This document shows, in pieces, positions 7,881 to 16,595 of a DNA stretch of 64,000 nucleotides. Numbering within the stretch: position 1 is the stretch's first letter; each line of letters starts with the position of its first letter. Position numbers and translations under genes: made by a program. The stretch covers positions 1 through 64,000 of the forward strand of contig CAKSHM010000009.1 in NCBI GenBank assembly GCA_934457415.1, written 5' to 3'. A model generated the notes under the pieces. The model did not search any database and was not told where the DNA came from. It saw only the letters and a program-made list of their open reading frames with translations. This DNA comes from an uncultured Eubacteriales bacterium. GTDB lineage: Bacteria; Bacillota; Clostridia; Oscillospirales; Acutalibacteraceae.

Positions 7881-10800
7881 TTGAAGAAGACATGTAAAAG
7901 AATTTTTAGCTTTTTCCTAATAATGGTGCTGACATTTTTATTTACATTCTGCAGTGCCTGTAAGAAGAAAGAAGGAAAAAAAGAAGCAAAGACACCAACC
8001 ATTATTGGTGTAAAGGATGGAGAAACCTATTATTTAGGCAAGGATACCATTAAGCCGGAATTTGATGTCGGGAAAGGGACTTTGTCCAAAGACAGCAGTG
8101 CAGCAGAAGATTTCATTTCAGGTACTGAAATTAAAGAAATTGGTAAGTATAAGCTTGTTGTCAAAAATAAGAACAAGACAGCAAAAGCATCCTTTGAAGT
8201 TAAAGAGGGTGAGGTAGAATACCCGGGCGAAATGACCGATATGTTTAATATGTCCAAACTTTCAGATAAGTATTATATTTCTACTCCTAATTTAAGTGCT
8301 TCCGTTACCGATGGAATTTTGACTATGAAAAATGGTGAGGGTGAGCCATGGAGTATTATGAGCAGAAAGTTTGCAGGCGTAAATGCAACAGAGAATCCGT
8401 TCATCGAATTTTGCGTTACTAAGATTGGAGACGGAGAGGAAACACGTCTGGAAGTAAAACTCTCCTATCCGGATATAAATGGTGAATTAGTTGGAGAAGA
8501 AACAGTACTTGTTGCAAAATATGCAGGAACCTATTATGTAGATGTTTTAGGATATGTAAAAGCAAAAAAACTGAATGAAACAAATCAGGAACTTTGCCTG
8601 ACACTTGCAGTAGTAGGAGAGAACGCAGGATATGCAGAAATATCAATTGATTATTACCGCAGCGTGAAAGAAATTCCGAAAGCAGAAGCAGTAGGTCGTT
8701 ATATTGATAATACCGAAGAATCACTGAAAGCATGGCGTAGTAATACTGCAACGATTGAAGTAGATAACGGCAAAGGAACCGTATATGTAACAAACTCCAA
8801 AGAAAATGAAGAATGGGGACATATTTTAAAGAGAGTTCAGCTTAATACTGCAGATTACCCGGTTCTTGTAGTGGATATTGATTCTGTTCATGGTAATGCG
8901 CAGTGGTCGATGAAATGTGTGCTCAATGACAAAGGCGAAGATATTGCTCTTACAAAGGATATTGCTGCAACAGGAAAAACAAAAATCAATCTTCTTGAGA
9001 AGGGAATCCCAAAGGGAAAGAATGTAACTGTTACATTGAAGTTTAATGTAATAAAGAAGGGCCTTGAAAACTTTGTGGTTATTAATGGATTCAGCACAGA
9101 GAAAGAAACAAGCGAAACAGCTGCAGAGACATTCAAAGAATATCCGGGCGAAATGACAGATATGTTCGATAACAGAAAACTTAATGATAAATACAGCCTG
9201 GACCCGAACTTGACTCTTACTGTTAAAGATGGTATTGTAACCATGAAAAACGGTAAGGGTGATCCGTGGAGCATGATTCGAAGAACCTTTAACGGGGTAA
9301 ATGCTACAAAGTATCCATATGTAGAGATTAAAGTACCATATGTTGGCGATGGAGACGAAACACGTCTGGAAGTTAATATCAGTCATCCGAATAAACAGGG
9401 TGAACTTGTTGACCAGGAGACACTTCTTACGGTATCTTATAAGGGAACATACTATATTGATATAATGAGTTATATTAAAGCAAAAGGTCTGAATAAGACA
9501 AATCAGGATCTGTGTTTGATCTTTGCAGTAGTAGGAAAAGAAAATAATTACGCAAAAGTAAGTATTGACTACTTTAAGAGTGTTGCGAAGATTCCGGAAA
9601 AGAAACCGGTAGGAAGATTTGTCGATTATTCTTCCAATACATTGAGTACATGGAGAAGTAATACAGCTGTAATAGATATGGTTAATAATATGGGTAAAGT
9701 ATATGTTACAAATAAAAACCCGAAAGAGCCATATGGTTACATTGTTAAGAGAGTAGAGTTAAATACAGAAGATTATCCGATTCTGGTGGTAGATGTAGAT
9801 TCTCTTAATTGTGGAGCTTTCTGGTCAATTAAAGCAATTGTCAATGATAAGGGTGAAGATATAGCACTGACAAAAGATGTGAAAGCGACCGGAAGATATG
9901 AGATTGATTTGATTAAGAAGGGCATACCGAAGAGTAAGAATGTTACAGTCACTCTGAAATTTAATGTTATCGGCAAGGGTAAAGATGTATATGCAATGGT
10001 AAAAGGCTTTGAAACAATGAAGCCTGCACCCGTAGACCCCGGCAAGGATCCGGATATTGTTGATGATTTTTCAAAAGCTGATTGGTCAAAACCGGCTGCA
10101 AACGAAGGAACTGTGGCAATCAATAATAAGAATATGACACTTACAAAATTGGCAGCTAACAATGGTTGGGTGAAGACGAGCAAGTTAATTACAGTAGATA
10201 CATCTGCAAAACATGTTCTTAAATTTGGCATCAGCAAAATGGAAAACGCGAGATTTAACGATGAAAGCGTATCCTTCGCAATCATTAACCAAAATGGCGA
10301 ATGGGTAAATATTACACTGTTTGGAAATCAGGTCAAGAAAGAAGAAAGAACTGATGGCGGATGCGATGTGTATATTGATCTGCAGAAAACAGCAGTTGAA
10401 AAGGGATTAGATCTCAAAAAATTTGTGGGCAAAGATATTGAACTGTTCTTTGAAATAGGCATAGCATACGGAACAGATAAAAAGAGCATTACATTTGATG
10501 AAATCAGACTGGTTGACAAAATGCCGGCAGAACCAGAGAAACCGAATGCACCGCGTTATGTGGATAACACCGCAGAAACACTTGCACAGTGGCAGAATAA
10601 TACAGCTAAAATTGAAGTTGTAGATGGCAAGGGCGCTGTATCTGTAACAGGTACAGATCCATGGGGATTTGTTTACAAGAAAATTCAGTTGAATACAGCA
10701 GATTATCCGTATCTTGTTGTAGATATTGATGCGGTAAATAATGTGGATTGGTCTTTGAAGTGTATTGTAGAAGGCAGTGCTGGAGATGTTATACTGATTG

Positions 10801-12365
10801 GTGATAATAAAGAAGTTGGAAAACATGAAATCAATCTGTTAGATAAGATTCCATCAAGTAAGAATCTGACGGTAACATTGCAGTTGTATGCAGTTGGTAA
10901 GGGTGACGGAAAGAATGTCATTGTTAAAGGGCTTGAGACGAATGTTGCATCCATGAAAGCACCTGCGCTGGATATTGACTTTTCAACAACCAATGGCTGG
11001 GCACCTAACGCAACAGATCCGAATCCGATTTCACTTACAGTAGCAGATAATAAAGGAACCTTCACTGTAGGAGGCACTCAAGGTGGATATGGGGCTATCA
11101 TATACAATGCAACATTGAACACAAAGGATTACCGTTATATTGTAATTGATGTAGAATCTGCGGATTGTGACTTCCAGTTACAGGTCAATGACGGCGGACC
11201 GAAGTATGGAGCCAAAGAACTTGGAAAACGCTATATAGATATGCAGGCTGTCGATGCTAATTTCCAACAGGGTGTAAGTGTCGATACAAAGCTTACCTTT
11301 TTCTTGGTCGGTGATCCTGGCAATAAGGTGGTTGTAAATAAGATTTATACAACAAATAAATTGCCTGACAAGGATCTGATTGATGATTTCTCTAAGACTG
11401 ATTGGAACAAGAGTGATGCCACAGGAACGGTTGAAGTAAAAAATAATACATTAGTAATCTTTAAACCGTCCACAAATGTAGGTTATTTAAAAGCAAATAA
11501 AACTATACTTGTGGACACTTCCGAAAAGCATGTGATTAAGTTTGGCATTAAAGCAGTCTCCGGTATTAATTTGGATGATGCTGATGACAGATTTAGAATA
11601 GAAATTATTAACATGAATACCCCAGAAGGAGTTGGCTGGGTAGTTGCTTCTGCAAACGTTGCAGATATGGTAGTAATCCATAGAGCAGATGGCGGATTTG
11701 ATGTTTATTTTGATTTGGATAAAATGGTGTCCGCTGAAAAGAAACAGTATCTTATTGGGAAAGATTTAAATCTGTTTTTTGAAATCGGTGTTAACCATGA
11801 CCCTGTTGACAAGAGTGTAACTTTTGACGAAATCAGATTGGTTGATGCCGTTCCGGGAATCTCACCGGAGCCGGATAAAACAGACGGGTATGTTGTAGAT
11901 GCCTTCACGACCACAGAAGGTTGGTCACAACCGACCGCCGATAAAGGCAGCGTTAAGATTGAAAACAACACAATGACACTTGTAAAAGCAGCATCAAACA
12001 GTGATTTTGCAAAGACAAATAAATTTTTCACATTAAATACATCAGAGAAGCATGTTGTTAAATTTGGTATTAGCGATTTCAAGGCAAACTGGGATGGAGG
12101 ATTTACAATTGAAATTCTGAATCAGAATGGCGAATGGGTCGGCTTTAAAATCGAAGGTCAGAATTTATGTAAGTTTGAAAGAACAGATGGCGGATATGAT
12201 GTATACTTTGATTTGAAAGCATTAGCAGCAGAAAAAGGTGTATCGGAAGAAAAGTTTATCGGAAATGATTTAAAGCTGTTCTTTGAAATAGGAGTTGGCT
12301 TTGGAGCAGAAAAGAGCGTAACTTTCGATGGAATCACACTGATTGATGCAGTCCCGGCAAACTAA
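7881..12365 (+). CDS. Large modular beta-sandwich lipoprotein, putative glycan-binding
   Basis: 1494 residues; TTG start at 7881 follows aaaggag. Lipobox FCSAC gives Cys27. A short Ig-like domain (~37-112) is followed by repeated modules of three types. Type A (starts PGEMTDMF): ~114-265 and ~421-575. Type B (starts RYIDNT/RFVDYS): ~271-415, ~577-720, ~891-1020, plus a divergent copy ~1030-1160. Type C (starts DDFSK.DW and ends TFDEIRLVD): ~725-885, ~1165-1330, ~1337-1494. A+B was duplicated as a unit of about 920 bp. No catalytic motif is seen; the modules look like carbohydrate-binding-type beta sandwiches. As a surface lipoprotein next to an importer and mannosidases it probably holds polysaccharide or glycoprotein at the cell surface. 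Function is inferred. Confidence 0.7.
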   Translation: MKKTCKRIFSFFLIMVLTFLFTFCSACKKKEGKKEAKTPTIIGVKDGETYYLGKDTIKPEFDVGKGTLSKDSSAAEDFISGTEIKEIGKYKLVVKNKNKTAKASFEVKEGEVEYPGEMTDMFNMSKLSDKYYISTPNLSASVTDGILTMKNGEGEPWSIMSRKFAGVNATENPFIEFCVTKIGDGEETRLEVKLSYPDINGELVGEETVLVAKYAGTYYVDVLGYVKAKKLNETNQELCLTLAVVGENAGYAEISIDYYRSVKEIPKAEAVGRYIDNTEESLKAWRSNTATIEVDNGKGTVYVTNSKENEEWGHILKRVQLNTADYPVLVVDIDSVHGNAQWSMKCVLNDKGEDIALTKDIAATGKTKINLLEKGIPKGKNVTVTLKFNVIKKGLENFVVINGFSTEKETSETAAETFKEYPGEMTDMFDNRKLNDKYSLDPNLTLTVKDGIVTMKNGKGDPWSMIRRTFNGVNATKYPYVEIKVPYVGDGDETRLEVNISHPNKQGELVDQETLLTVSYKGTYYIDIMSYIKAKGLNKTNQDLCLIFAVVGKENNYAKVSIDYFKSVAKIPEKKPVGRFVDYSSNTLSTWRSNTAVIDMVNNMGKVYVTNKNPKEPYGYIVKRVELNTEDYPILVVDVDSLNCGAFWSIKAIVNDKGEDIALTKDVKATGRYEIDLIKKGIPKSKNVTVTLKFNVIGKGKDVYAMVKGFETMKPAPVDPGKDPDIVDDFSKADWSKPAANEGTVAINNKNMTLTKLAANNGWVKTSKLITVDTSAKHVLKFGISKMENARFNDESVSFAIINQNGEWVNITLFGNQVKKEERTDGGCDVYIDLQKTAVEKGLDLKKFVGKDIELFFEIGIAYGTDKKSITFDEIRLVDKMPAEPEKPNAPRYVDNTAETLAQWQNNTAKIEVVDGKGAVSVTGTDPWGFVYKKIQLNTADYPYLVVDIDAVNNVDWSLKCIVEGSAGDVILIGDNKEVGKHEINLLDKIPSSKNLTVTLQLYAVGKGDGKNVIVKGLETNVASMKAPALDIDFSTTNGWAPNATDPNPISLTVADNKGTFTVGGTQGGYGAIIYNATLNTKDYRYIVIDVESADCDFQLQVNDGGPKYGAKELGKRYIDMQAVDANFQQGVSVDTKLTFFLVGDPGNKVVVNKIYTTNKLPDKDLIDDFSKTDWNKSDATGTVEVKNNTLVIFKPSTNVGYLKANKTILVDTSEKHVIKFGIKAVSGINLDDADDRFRIEIINMNTPEGVGWVVASANVADMVVIHRADGGFDVYFDLDKMVSAEKKQYLIGKDLNLFFEIGVNHDPVDKSVTFDEIRLVDAVPGISPEPDKTDGYVVDAFTTTEGWSQPTADKGSVKIENNTMTLVKAASNSDFAKTNKFFTLNTSEKHVVKFGISDFKANWDGGFTIEILNQNGEWVGFKIEGQNLCKFERTDGGYDVYFDLKALAAEKGVSEEKFIGNDLKLFFEIGVGFGAEKSVTFDGITLIDAVPAN

Positions 12366-12408
12366 GTAATTACTGTTTAATTTTTGAAAATATAGTAATA
12401 AGGAGAGC

Positions 12409-12448
12409 TATGGCGTCTTTACAACGATATGTCTGTGAAGACGCCGTA
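12409..12448 (+). promoter_or_regulatory. 12-bp hairpin between lipoprotein and solute-binding-protein genes
   Basis: tatggcgtcttt pairs with gaagacgccgta (two G-U pairs), loop 16 nt. The only good ribosome site before the solute-binding protein, aaggag at 12400-12405, lies on the far side of this stem; folding the stem would bring it to about 12 nt from the ATG at 12459. A sequence-related hairpin (GGCGT.TTTACA core) follows the decayed lipoprotein gene at 20815-20855, so the element seems to travel with lipoprotein genes of this type. Confidence 0.55.
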
Positions 12449-12454
12449 AATTAA
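12410..12454 (+). CDS. Possible 14-residue leader ORF
   Basis: ATG at 12410 is ideally placed after aaggagagct and opens MASLQRYVCEDAVN, ending with TAA 4 nt before the solute-binding-protein ATG. The whole ORF lies in the hairpin just described. It could couple translation to the next gene, which lacks its own ribosome site. Against it: in the related hairpin at 20815 the ATG is replaced by ATT, so the stem and not the peptide seems to be the conserved feature. Confidence 0.3.
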   Translation: MASLQRYVCEDAVN

Positions 12455-12458
12455 AGAA

Positions 12459-13781
12459 ATGAAAAATATAAGTAAAAAATTAATTTCACTCGGAATCTGT
12501 TTTGGCATAGTGCTTACGTTAGCTGCCTGTGGCGGCAGAACCAAAAGCGGCAAAAGCGCTTCCAAAGGAAAGGAAGTAACGATGGTAGTTGAGAACGCGG
12601 ACCTTGATATGTTTAAGGAATGGTTCGAAGAGTTTGAAGAGAAATATAAAGAGGAAGGCTATACTGTAAAACCGGTTCCGGTTGGTGGCGGTCAGATTCA
12701 GGGTAAGCAGGATAACATGATGGCTTCCGGCACAGCACCGGATATCATCGTAGGCGGAGATATTCATATCTTAAGCCAGTACAAATACCTGGTTCCACTT
12801 GATGAACTGATTAAGCGTGATAATGCAGATGTTGATGTGGATGATTTTATGCCTGAAATTATGGATTTATTAAAGAAAGACGGAAAGACATACTATCTTC
12901 CGAACTTTTTCAATACATCTCTGTTGTATTATAATAAGGATTTATTTGATATATACAATGCAAATCCTTCCAATGCAAACGCGAAGCTTGACTATCCGCA
13001 AAATGACTGGACATATGATGATTTCATGAATGCAGCGAAGAAGCTTACTGTTAAGAGCGGTGGAGAATATTCGCAGTGGGGTTGCTATTCCACCATTGGC
13101 TGGTGGGGTGAATGGCTGATTCATGTGCGTCAGGCAGGCGGAGACATTATGAATGAAGAAGGTCTCGTAACGCTCGATACACCGGAAGCAAAGGCAGGAT
13201 TTCAGCGGTACATGGATAAGATGTACGGTGAAAATAAGGTTTCTTTTGTCACGGGCCAGCAGGAATTGGGCGGATTTTCCGGAAAGAAGACAGCAATGGC
13301 ATATGGCGGACATTTAAAGGATTGGAGCGAGTTTAAGAAGGTAAAGGATTTCAACTGGGATGTAACGCTTATTCCTTCTGTAAACGGTAACCGCACCGGA
13401 GAATTATCCGTAAATGCATTTGGAATTCATAAGGACAGTAAGTCTCAAGAGGCTGCATGGGCATTAATTAAGTTCTTGACAAGAAAGAGAACCGGAGAAG
13501 AGCTGAAAAACTATCCTTATATTTCTCCGCGTCTTTCCGAAAAAGAAGAACGTTTGGCTGTTCCGGCAGAACAACGTCCGATTCCGCAGAATTTGGAAGC
13601 AGTATATGAATCTGTAAAGTATAATAAGATTCTTCCGCAGCAGAAATATGCGAATTATGTTATCACAAAGATTATTGAGACAGAGTTGCAAAAAGCAATT
13701 CAGAGCGGCAAAGGTGTAGACGAAGCCTTGAAGAATGCAACCGATAATGCAAATAAGTATATTAAAACCAATTACAGATAA
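12459..13781 (+). CDS. ABC sugar transporter, extracellular solute-binding lipoprotein
   Basis: 440 residues with lipobox LAAC (Cys24) and the family-1 solute-binding fold: an early KEVTMVVENADLDMFKEW strand-helix, TAPDIIVGG, a central YYLPNFFNTSLLYYNKDLFD segment and KTAMAYGGHLKDW. This is the receptor of a carbohydrate-uptake (CUT1) ABC importer; it binds an oligosaccharide outside the membrane and hands it to the two permeases encoded just downstream (21-nt gap). Tryptophan/glycine-rich patches such as GWWGEWL fit sugar stacking. No ATPase is encoded here; such systems commonly share an MsmK-type ATPase encoded elsewhere. The substrate is inferred from the mannosidase context. Confidence 0.93.
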   Translation: MKNISKKLISLGICFGIVLTLAACGGRTKSGKSASKGKEVTMVVENADLDMFKEWFEEFEEKYKEEGYTVKPVPVGGGQIQGKQDNMMASGTAPDIIVGGDIHILSQYKYLVPLDELIKRDNADVDVDDFMPEIMDLLKKDGKTYYLPNFFNTSLLYYNKDLFDIYNANPSNANAKLDYPQNDWTYDDFMNAAKKLTVKSGGEYSQWGCYSTIGWWGEWLIHVRQAGGDIMNEEGLVTLDTPEAKAGFQRYMDKMYGENKVSFVTGQQELGGFSGKKTAMAYGGHLKDWSEFKKVKDFNWDVTLIPSVNGNRTGELSVNAFGIHKDSKSQEAAWALIKFLTRKRTGEELKNYPYISPRLSEKEERLAVPAEQRPIPQNLEAVYESVKYNKILPQQKYANYVITKIIETELQKAIQSGKGVDEALKNATDNANKYIKTNYR

Positions 13782-13802
13782 GTGTAATAAGGAGTAGTTT
13801 TA

Positions 13803-14696
13803 ATGAAAAGAAAAAGAAAACAGGCATTATATTTTTTCCTGTTTGCATCCCCGGGTTTGATAGGTTTTGCAGTTCTGTCTGTATATCCGATTCTTCGCTC
13901 GCTGTTTTTAAGCTTTACGAACCGAACTCTTTTAGGATACGAACCTACGGAATGGGTGGGGCTGAAAAATTATATAAGAGCATTTGGTGATGTGTATGTT
14001 TGGAATTCGCTTGGAAAATCTTTTATATATGCATTTGCAACGCTTGTGACCGTAAATGTGACCGGTCTTTTGGCTGCACTTTTGATGAATCATGTAAAAG
14101 GAAAATTTTCAAATGTTTTAAGAACAATTTTTTACGCACCAAGTATTCTTCCGGCAGTATCTATGGTTATTATGTTTACATGGATTTTTAATCCGTCTAC
14201 CGGATTTTTAAATACAATCCTTCGAAGCTTGGGGGTTGAAAATGTGCCGTTATGGTTGGAAGGAAACACAACGGTTATACCGACCCTTATTATCATGTCC
14301 TTCTGGTCCTTTGGTGCTAAGATGGTTATTTACTTGGCTGGACTACAGGGAATATCAAAGGAATATTATGAGGCAGTTTCTCTGGACGGAGCAAATGCAG
14401 TTACAACATTTTTCAAGATCACACTTCCGTTGCTTTCGCCGGTACTGTTCTACAACGTATTGATGAGTCTGGTGGGTGGTCTTCAGGTGTTTACGGAGGC
14501 CTATGTAATCAGCGGTACAGGTACCGGTGTTCCGGTGAACTTTTATGTGTTGAATGTATTTTCTCTTGCATTTAATTCTCCGTATGAACTTGGATATGCA
14601 TCTGCTTTAGCATGGATTTTATTTGTGATTATTCTTGCAATGACAGGTTTGTACTTCATTTTCAGTAAGAAGTTTTTAAATTTTGATGGAGAATAG
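13803..14696 (+). CDS. ABC sugar transporter permease, UgpA/MalF type
   Basis: 297 residues with six predicted membrane helices; the first begins near residue 10 (LYFFLFASPGLIGFAVLSVY). The cytoplasmic EAA loop is seen as EAVSLDGANAVTTFFKITLP (residues ~191-210), where the transporter ATPase docks. ATG at 13803 follows aaggag. It forms the channel with the next gene, whose reading frame begins a few bases after this one ends. Confidence 0.95.
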   Translation: MKRKRKQALYFFLFASPGLIGFAVLSVYPILRSLFLSFTNRTLLGYEPTEWVGLKNYIRAFGDVYVWNSLGKSFIYAFATLVTVNVTGLLAALLMNHVKGKFSNVLRTIFYAPSILPAVSMVIMFTWIFNPSTGFLNTILRSLGVENVPLWLEGNTTVIPTLIIMSFWSFGAKMVIYLAGLQGISKEYYEAVSLDGANAVTTFFKITLPLLSPVLFYNVLMSLVGGLQVFTEAYVISGTGTGVPVNFYVLNVFSLAFNSPYELGYASALAWILFVIILAMTGLYFIFSKKFLNFDGE

Positions 14697-14700
14697 ACAA

Positions 14701-15552
14701 ATGAAGAATAGAAGAAAAATCAAAAAATCAACAATTGTGATTGATATTATTTTGGTGATTTCAACTTGTCTGGTTCTGCTCCCGATTGTGACAATGGTTA
14801 TGACATCCTTAAAAACCTTTGAGGATGTACAGATGAATCCGGCGAGTTTGATACCGAAAGAATTTACATTAAAGAATTATGTTACTGTATTTACGGAATT
14901 CCCGTTTACACAGTATCTCATAAACACATCATTTATTACGATTACATCAACGATTGGAATCACGTTGACCAGCGCGTTGGTGGCGTATGCCTTTGCAAGA
15001 TTTGATTTTAAGTATAAGGGAATTATTTTTGCCGTTATGCTTTCAACCATTATGATTCCGGGACAGATACTTCAGATCCCATTATATGAAATGTATCGTG
15101 GAATGGGATGGATTAATACCTATAAGCCGATGATTATTCCCGCATTTTTAGGCGGTGGTATAACCAATGTGTTCCTGATTCGGCAGTTTTTTAATTCTTT
15201 GCCGAAATCGATTTTTGAATCTGCGCAGATTGACGGAGCTGGCGAATTCCGTATCTTTGCAACGATTGCAGTACCACTTTCAAAGGCAATCATATTCACT
15301 GTTGCAATTTTTTCGTTTACGGCTTCGTGGAATGACTTCTACAGTCCGCTTCTGTATATCAACGATGATAAAAAGTACACTCTTGCTTATGGATTATATA
15401 TCTTCTTTGATAAGTTCAAGGTCGGATCCTATAAGGCTTGGAATATAATTTGTGCGGCAAACCTTGTTGTAATTGTTCCAATCATTGTACTTTATTTCTT
15501 TGCACAGAGGTATTTTGTGGAAGGAATTACTCTTGGTGGAGTAAAAGGATAG
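14701..15552 (+). CDS. ABC sugar transporter permease, UgpE/MalG type
   Basis: 283 residues from ATG 14701, chosen because ggag lies 9 nt upstream; TTG 14683 and ATG 14686 are alternative starts inside the previous gene. Six membrane helices, the first after KKSTIVIDIILVISTCLVLL. The EAA loop reads ESAQIDGAGEFRIFATIAVP. Partner of the upstream permease in a CUT1 importer. The C-terminus ends with the typical FFAQRYFVEGITLGGVKG, a hallmark of this subunit. Confidence 0.95.
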   Translation: MKNRRKIKKSTIVIDIILVISTCLVLLPIVTMVMTSLKTFEDVQMNPASLIPKEFTLKNYVTVFTEFPFTQYLINTSFITITSTIGITLTSALVAYAFARFDFKYKGIIFAVMLSTIMIPGQILQIPLYEMYRGMGWINTYKPMIIPAFLGGGITNVFLIRQFFNSLPKSIFESAQIDGAGEFRIFATIAVPLSKAIIFTVAIFSFTASWNDFYSPLLYINDDKKYTLAYGLYIFFDKFKVGSYKAWNIICAANLVVIVPIIVLYFFAQRYFVEGITLGGVKG

Positions 15553-15604
15553 AAATATAGCAGCAAGGGGATTTTTTGAATTGGGAAAACGGAGGATTAT
15601 ATAG

Positions 15605-16573
15605 ATGTTATCAGTAGAAAGGCTTGGTGTATTATTAGCACCTAAGGACGAGAACCATGCAAAGTTTAATGCCGGCATGGTAAAACATGGCAACAAGGTA
15701 CATATGGTTTATCGTTGGAGTAAACAAAATGGCATCGCAACAGATGCAAACGAAAAGAAAACCGGTATTGTGTATTTGGATGATTTTGTGTCTTATGCAG
15801 AGCTTACACCGGAAGGGAAACTTGTATCAGACATGGATGAACAGGGATTAATTAAGTACTATATTGAAAATCCGAAAACTCCGGTTTATGCACAGGATCC
15901 GAGAATCGTAGAATTTGAAGGAGAGTATATTATTTTCTTCGTAAGATACGATTTGAAAATCTGCCGTGTAGGTATGGCAAGAACCAAGGATTTTAAGAAA
16001 ATAGAGCCGATTGGAATTATTCCGAGCAATGATTGGGATAAGGACGCATTTATTTTGCCGGAGCGTATTAACGGCAAGATTGTGTACATTCACCGTATTG
16101 AGCCAAATATTCAGATTGATTACTTCGACAGCTTTGACGAGATGATTGACCCTGAGTACTGGAATCATTATGATGAAAAGATCCATGAGCAGGTTGTCAT
16201 GAAGAGTGAATATCCGTGGGAGAATCGTAAGATTGGCGGAAGTGTTCCGCCAATTAAGACACCGGAAGGATGGCTGTTCATTTACCATGGAGTTGCAGAT
16301 GACAGAGAACCATTCTGTTATCGTGCAGGAGCAGCTCTTCTTGACCTTGAGAATCCGAGCAAAGTAATTGCAAGACTGCCGTATCCGATTTTGGAGCCGG
16401 AAGAGGGATATGAGGTTAAGGGAGACATGGACAATGTTGTGTTTCCGGTTGGAGCATACATACATGACGGGTATCTCTATATGTCATACGGCGGGGCAGA
16501 TAAGGTAGTTGCTCTTTGCCGTTTCAGCTATGACGAGTTGCTGAAAGAACTTAAGAAGAATCCTTGCAAATAG
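15605..16573 (+). CDS. GH130 family mannoside phosphorylase/hydrolase, copy 1
   Basis: 322 residues, a five-bladed beta-propeller family. Diagnostic segments: HAKFNAGMVKHGNKVHMVYR near the N-terminus, QDPRIVEFEGEYIIFFVRYD (~99-118), WDKDAFILPERINGKIVYIH (~144-163), IGGSVPPIKTPEGWLFIYHG (~210-229) and YGGADKVVAL near the end. GH130 enzymes act on beta-mannosides: most are phosphorylases releasing mannose 1-phosphate (for example from Man-beta-1,4-GlcNAc of N-glycan cores), some are beta-1,2-mannosidases. No signal peptide, so cytoplasmic. cggagga precedes ATG 15605. A tandem paralogue follows after 22 nt. Which linkage is cut, and whether phosphate is used, cannot be fixed by eye. Confidence 0.88.
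   Translation: MLSVERLGVLLAPKDENHAKFNAGMVKHGNKVHMVYRWSKQNGIATDANEKKTGIVYLDDFVSYAELTPEGKLVSDMDEQGLIKYYIENPKTPVYAQDPRIVEFEGEYIIFFVRYDLKICRVGMARTKDFKKIEPIGIIPSNDWDKDAFILPERINGKIVYIHRIEPNIQIDYFDSFDEMIDPEYWNHYDEKIHEQVVMKSEYPWENRKIGGSVPPIKTPEGWLFIYHGVADDREPFCYRAGAALLDLENPSKVIARLPYPILEPEEGYEVKGDMDNVVFPVGAYIHDGYLYMSYGGADKVVALCRFSYDELLKELKKNPCK
16232..16353 (+). repeat. 122-bp block identical in both GH130 genes
   Basis: Bases 16232-16353 and 17214-17335 are identical over 122 bp, including all third-codon positions, while flanking DNA differs at many silent sites. The block encodes IGGSVPPIKTPEGWLFIYHG and the following 20 residues. Recent gene conversion between the two copies explains this better than protein constraint. 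Confidence 0.85.
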
Positions 16574-16595
16574 GAAATATCGGAGTATGTAATTT

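Noticed and set aside
8826..9386. 186-residue open frame on the minus strand
   Set aside because: It lies entirely inside the well-supported lipoprotein gene on the plus strand, has no ribosome site and a composition (many Cys, Phe, Ile) typical of an antisense shadow.
8222..12360. Regular repeats considered as a CRISPR-like array
   Set aside because: The repeats are long, coding and diverged protein modules; no short identical repeat with unique spacers is present anywhere in the window.
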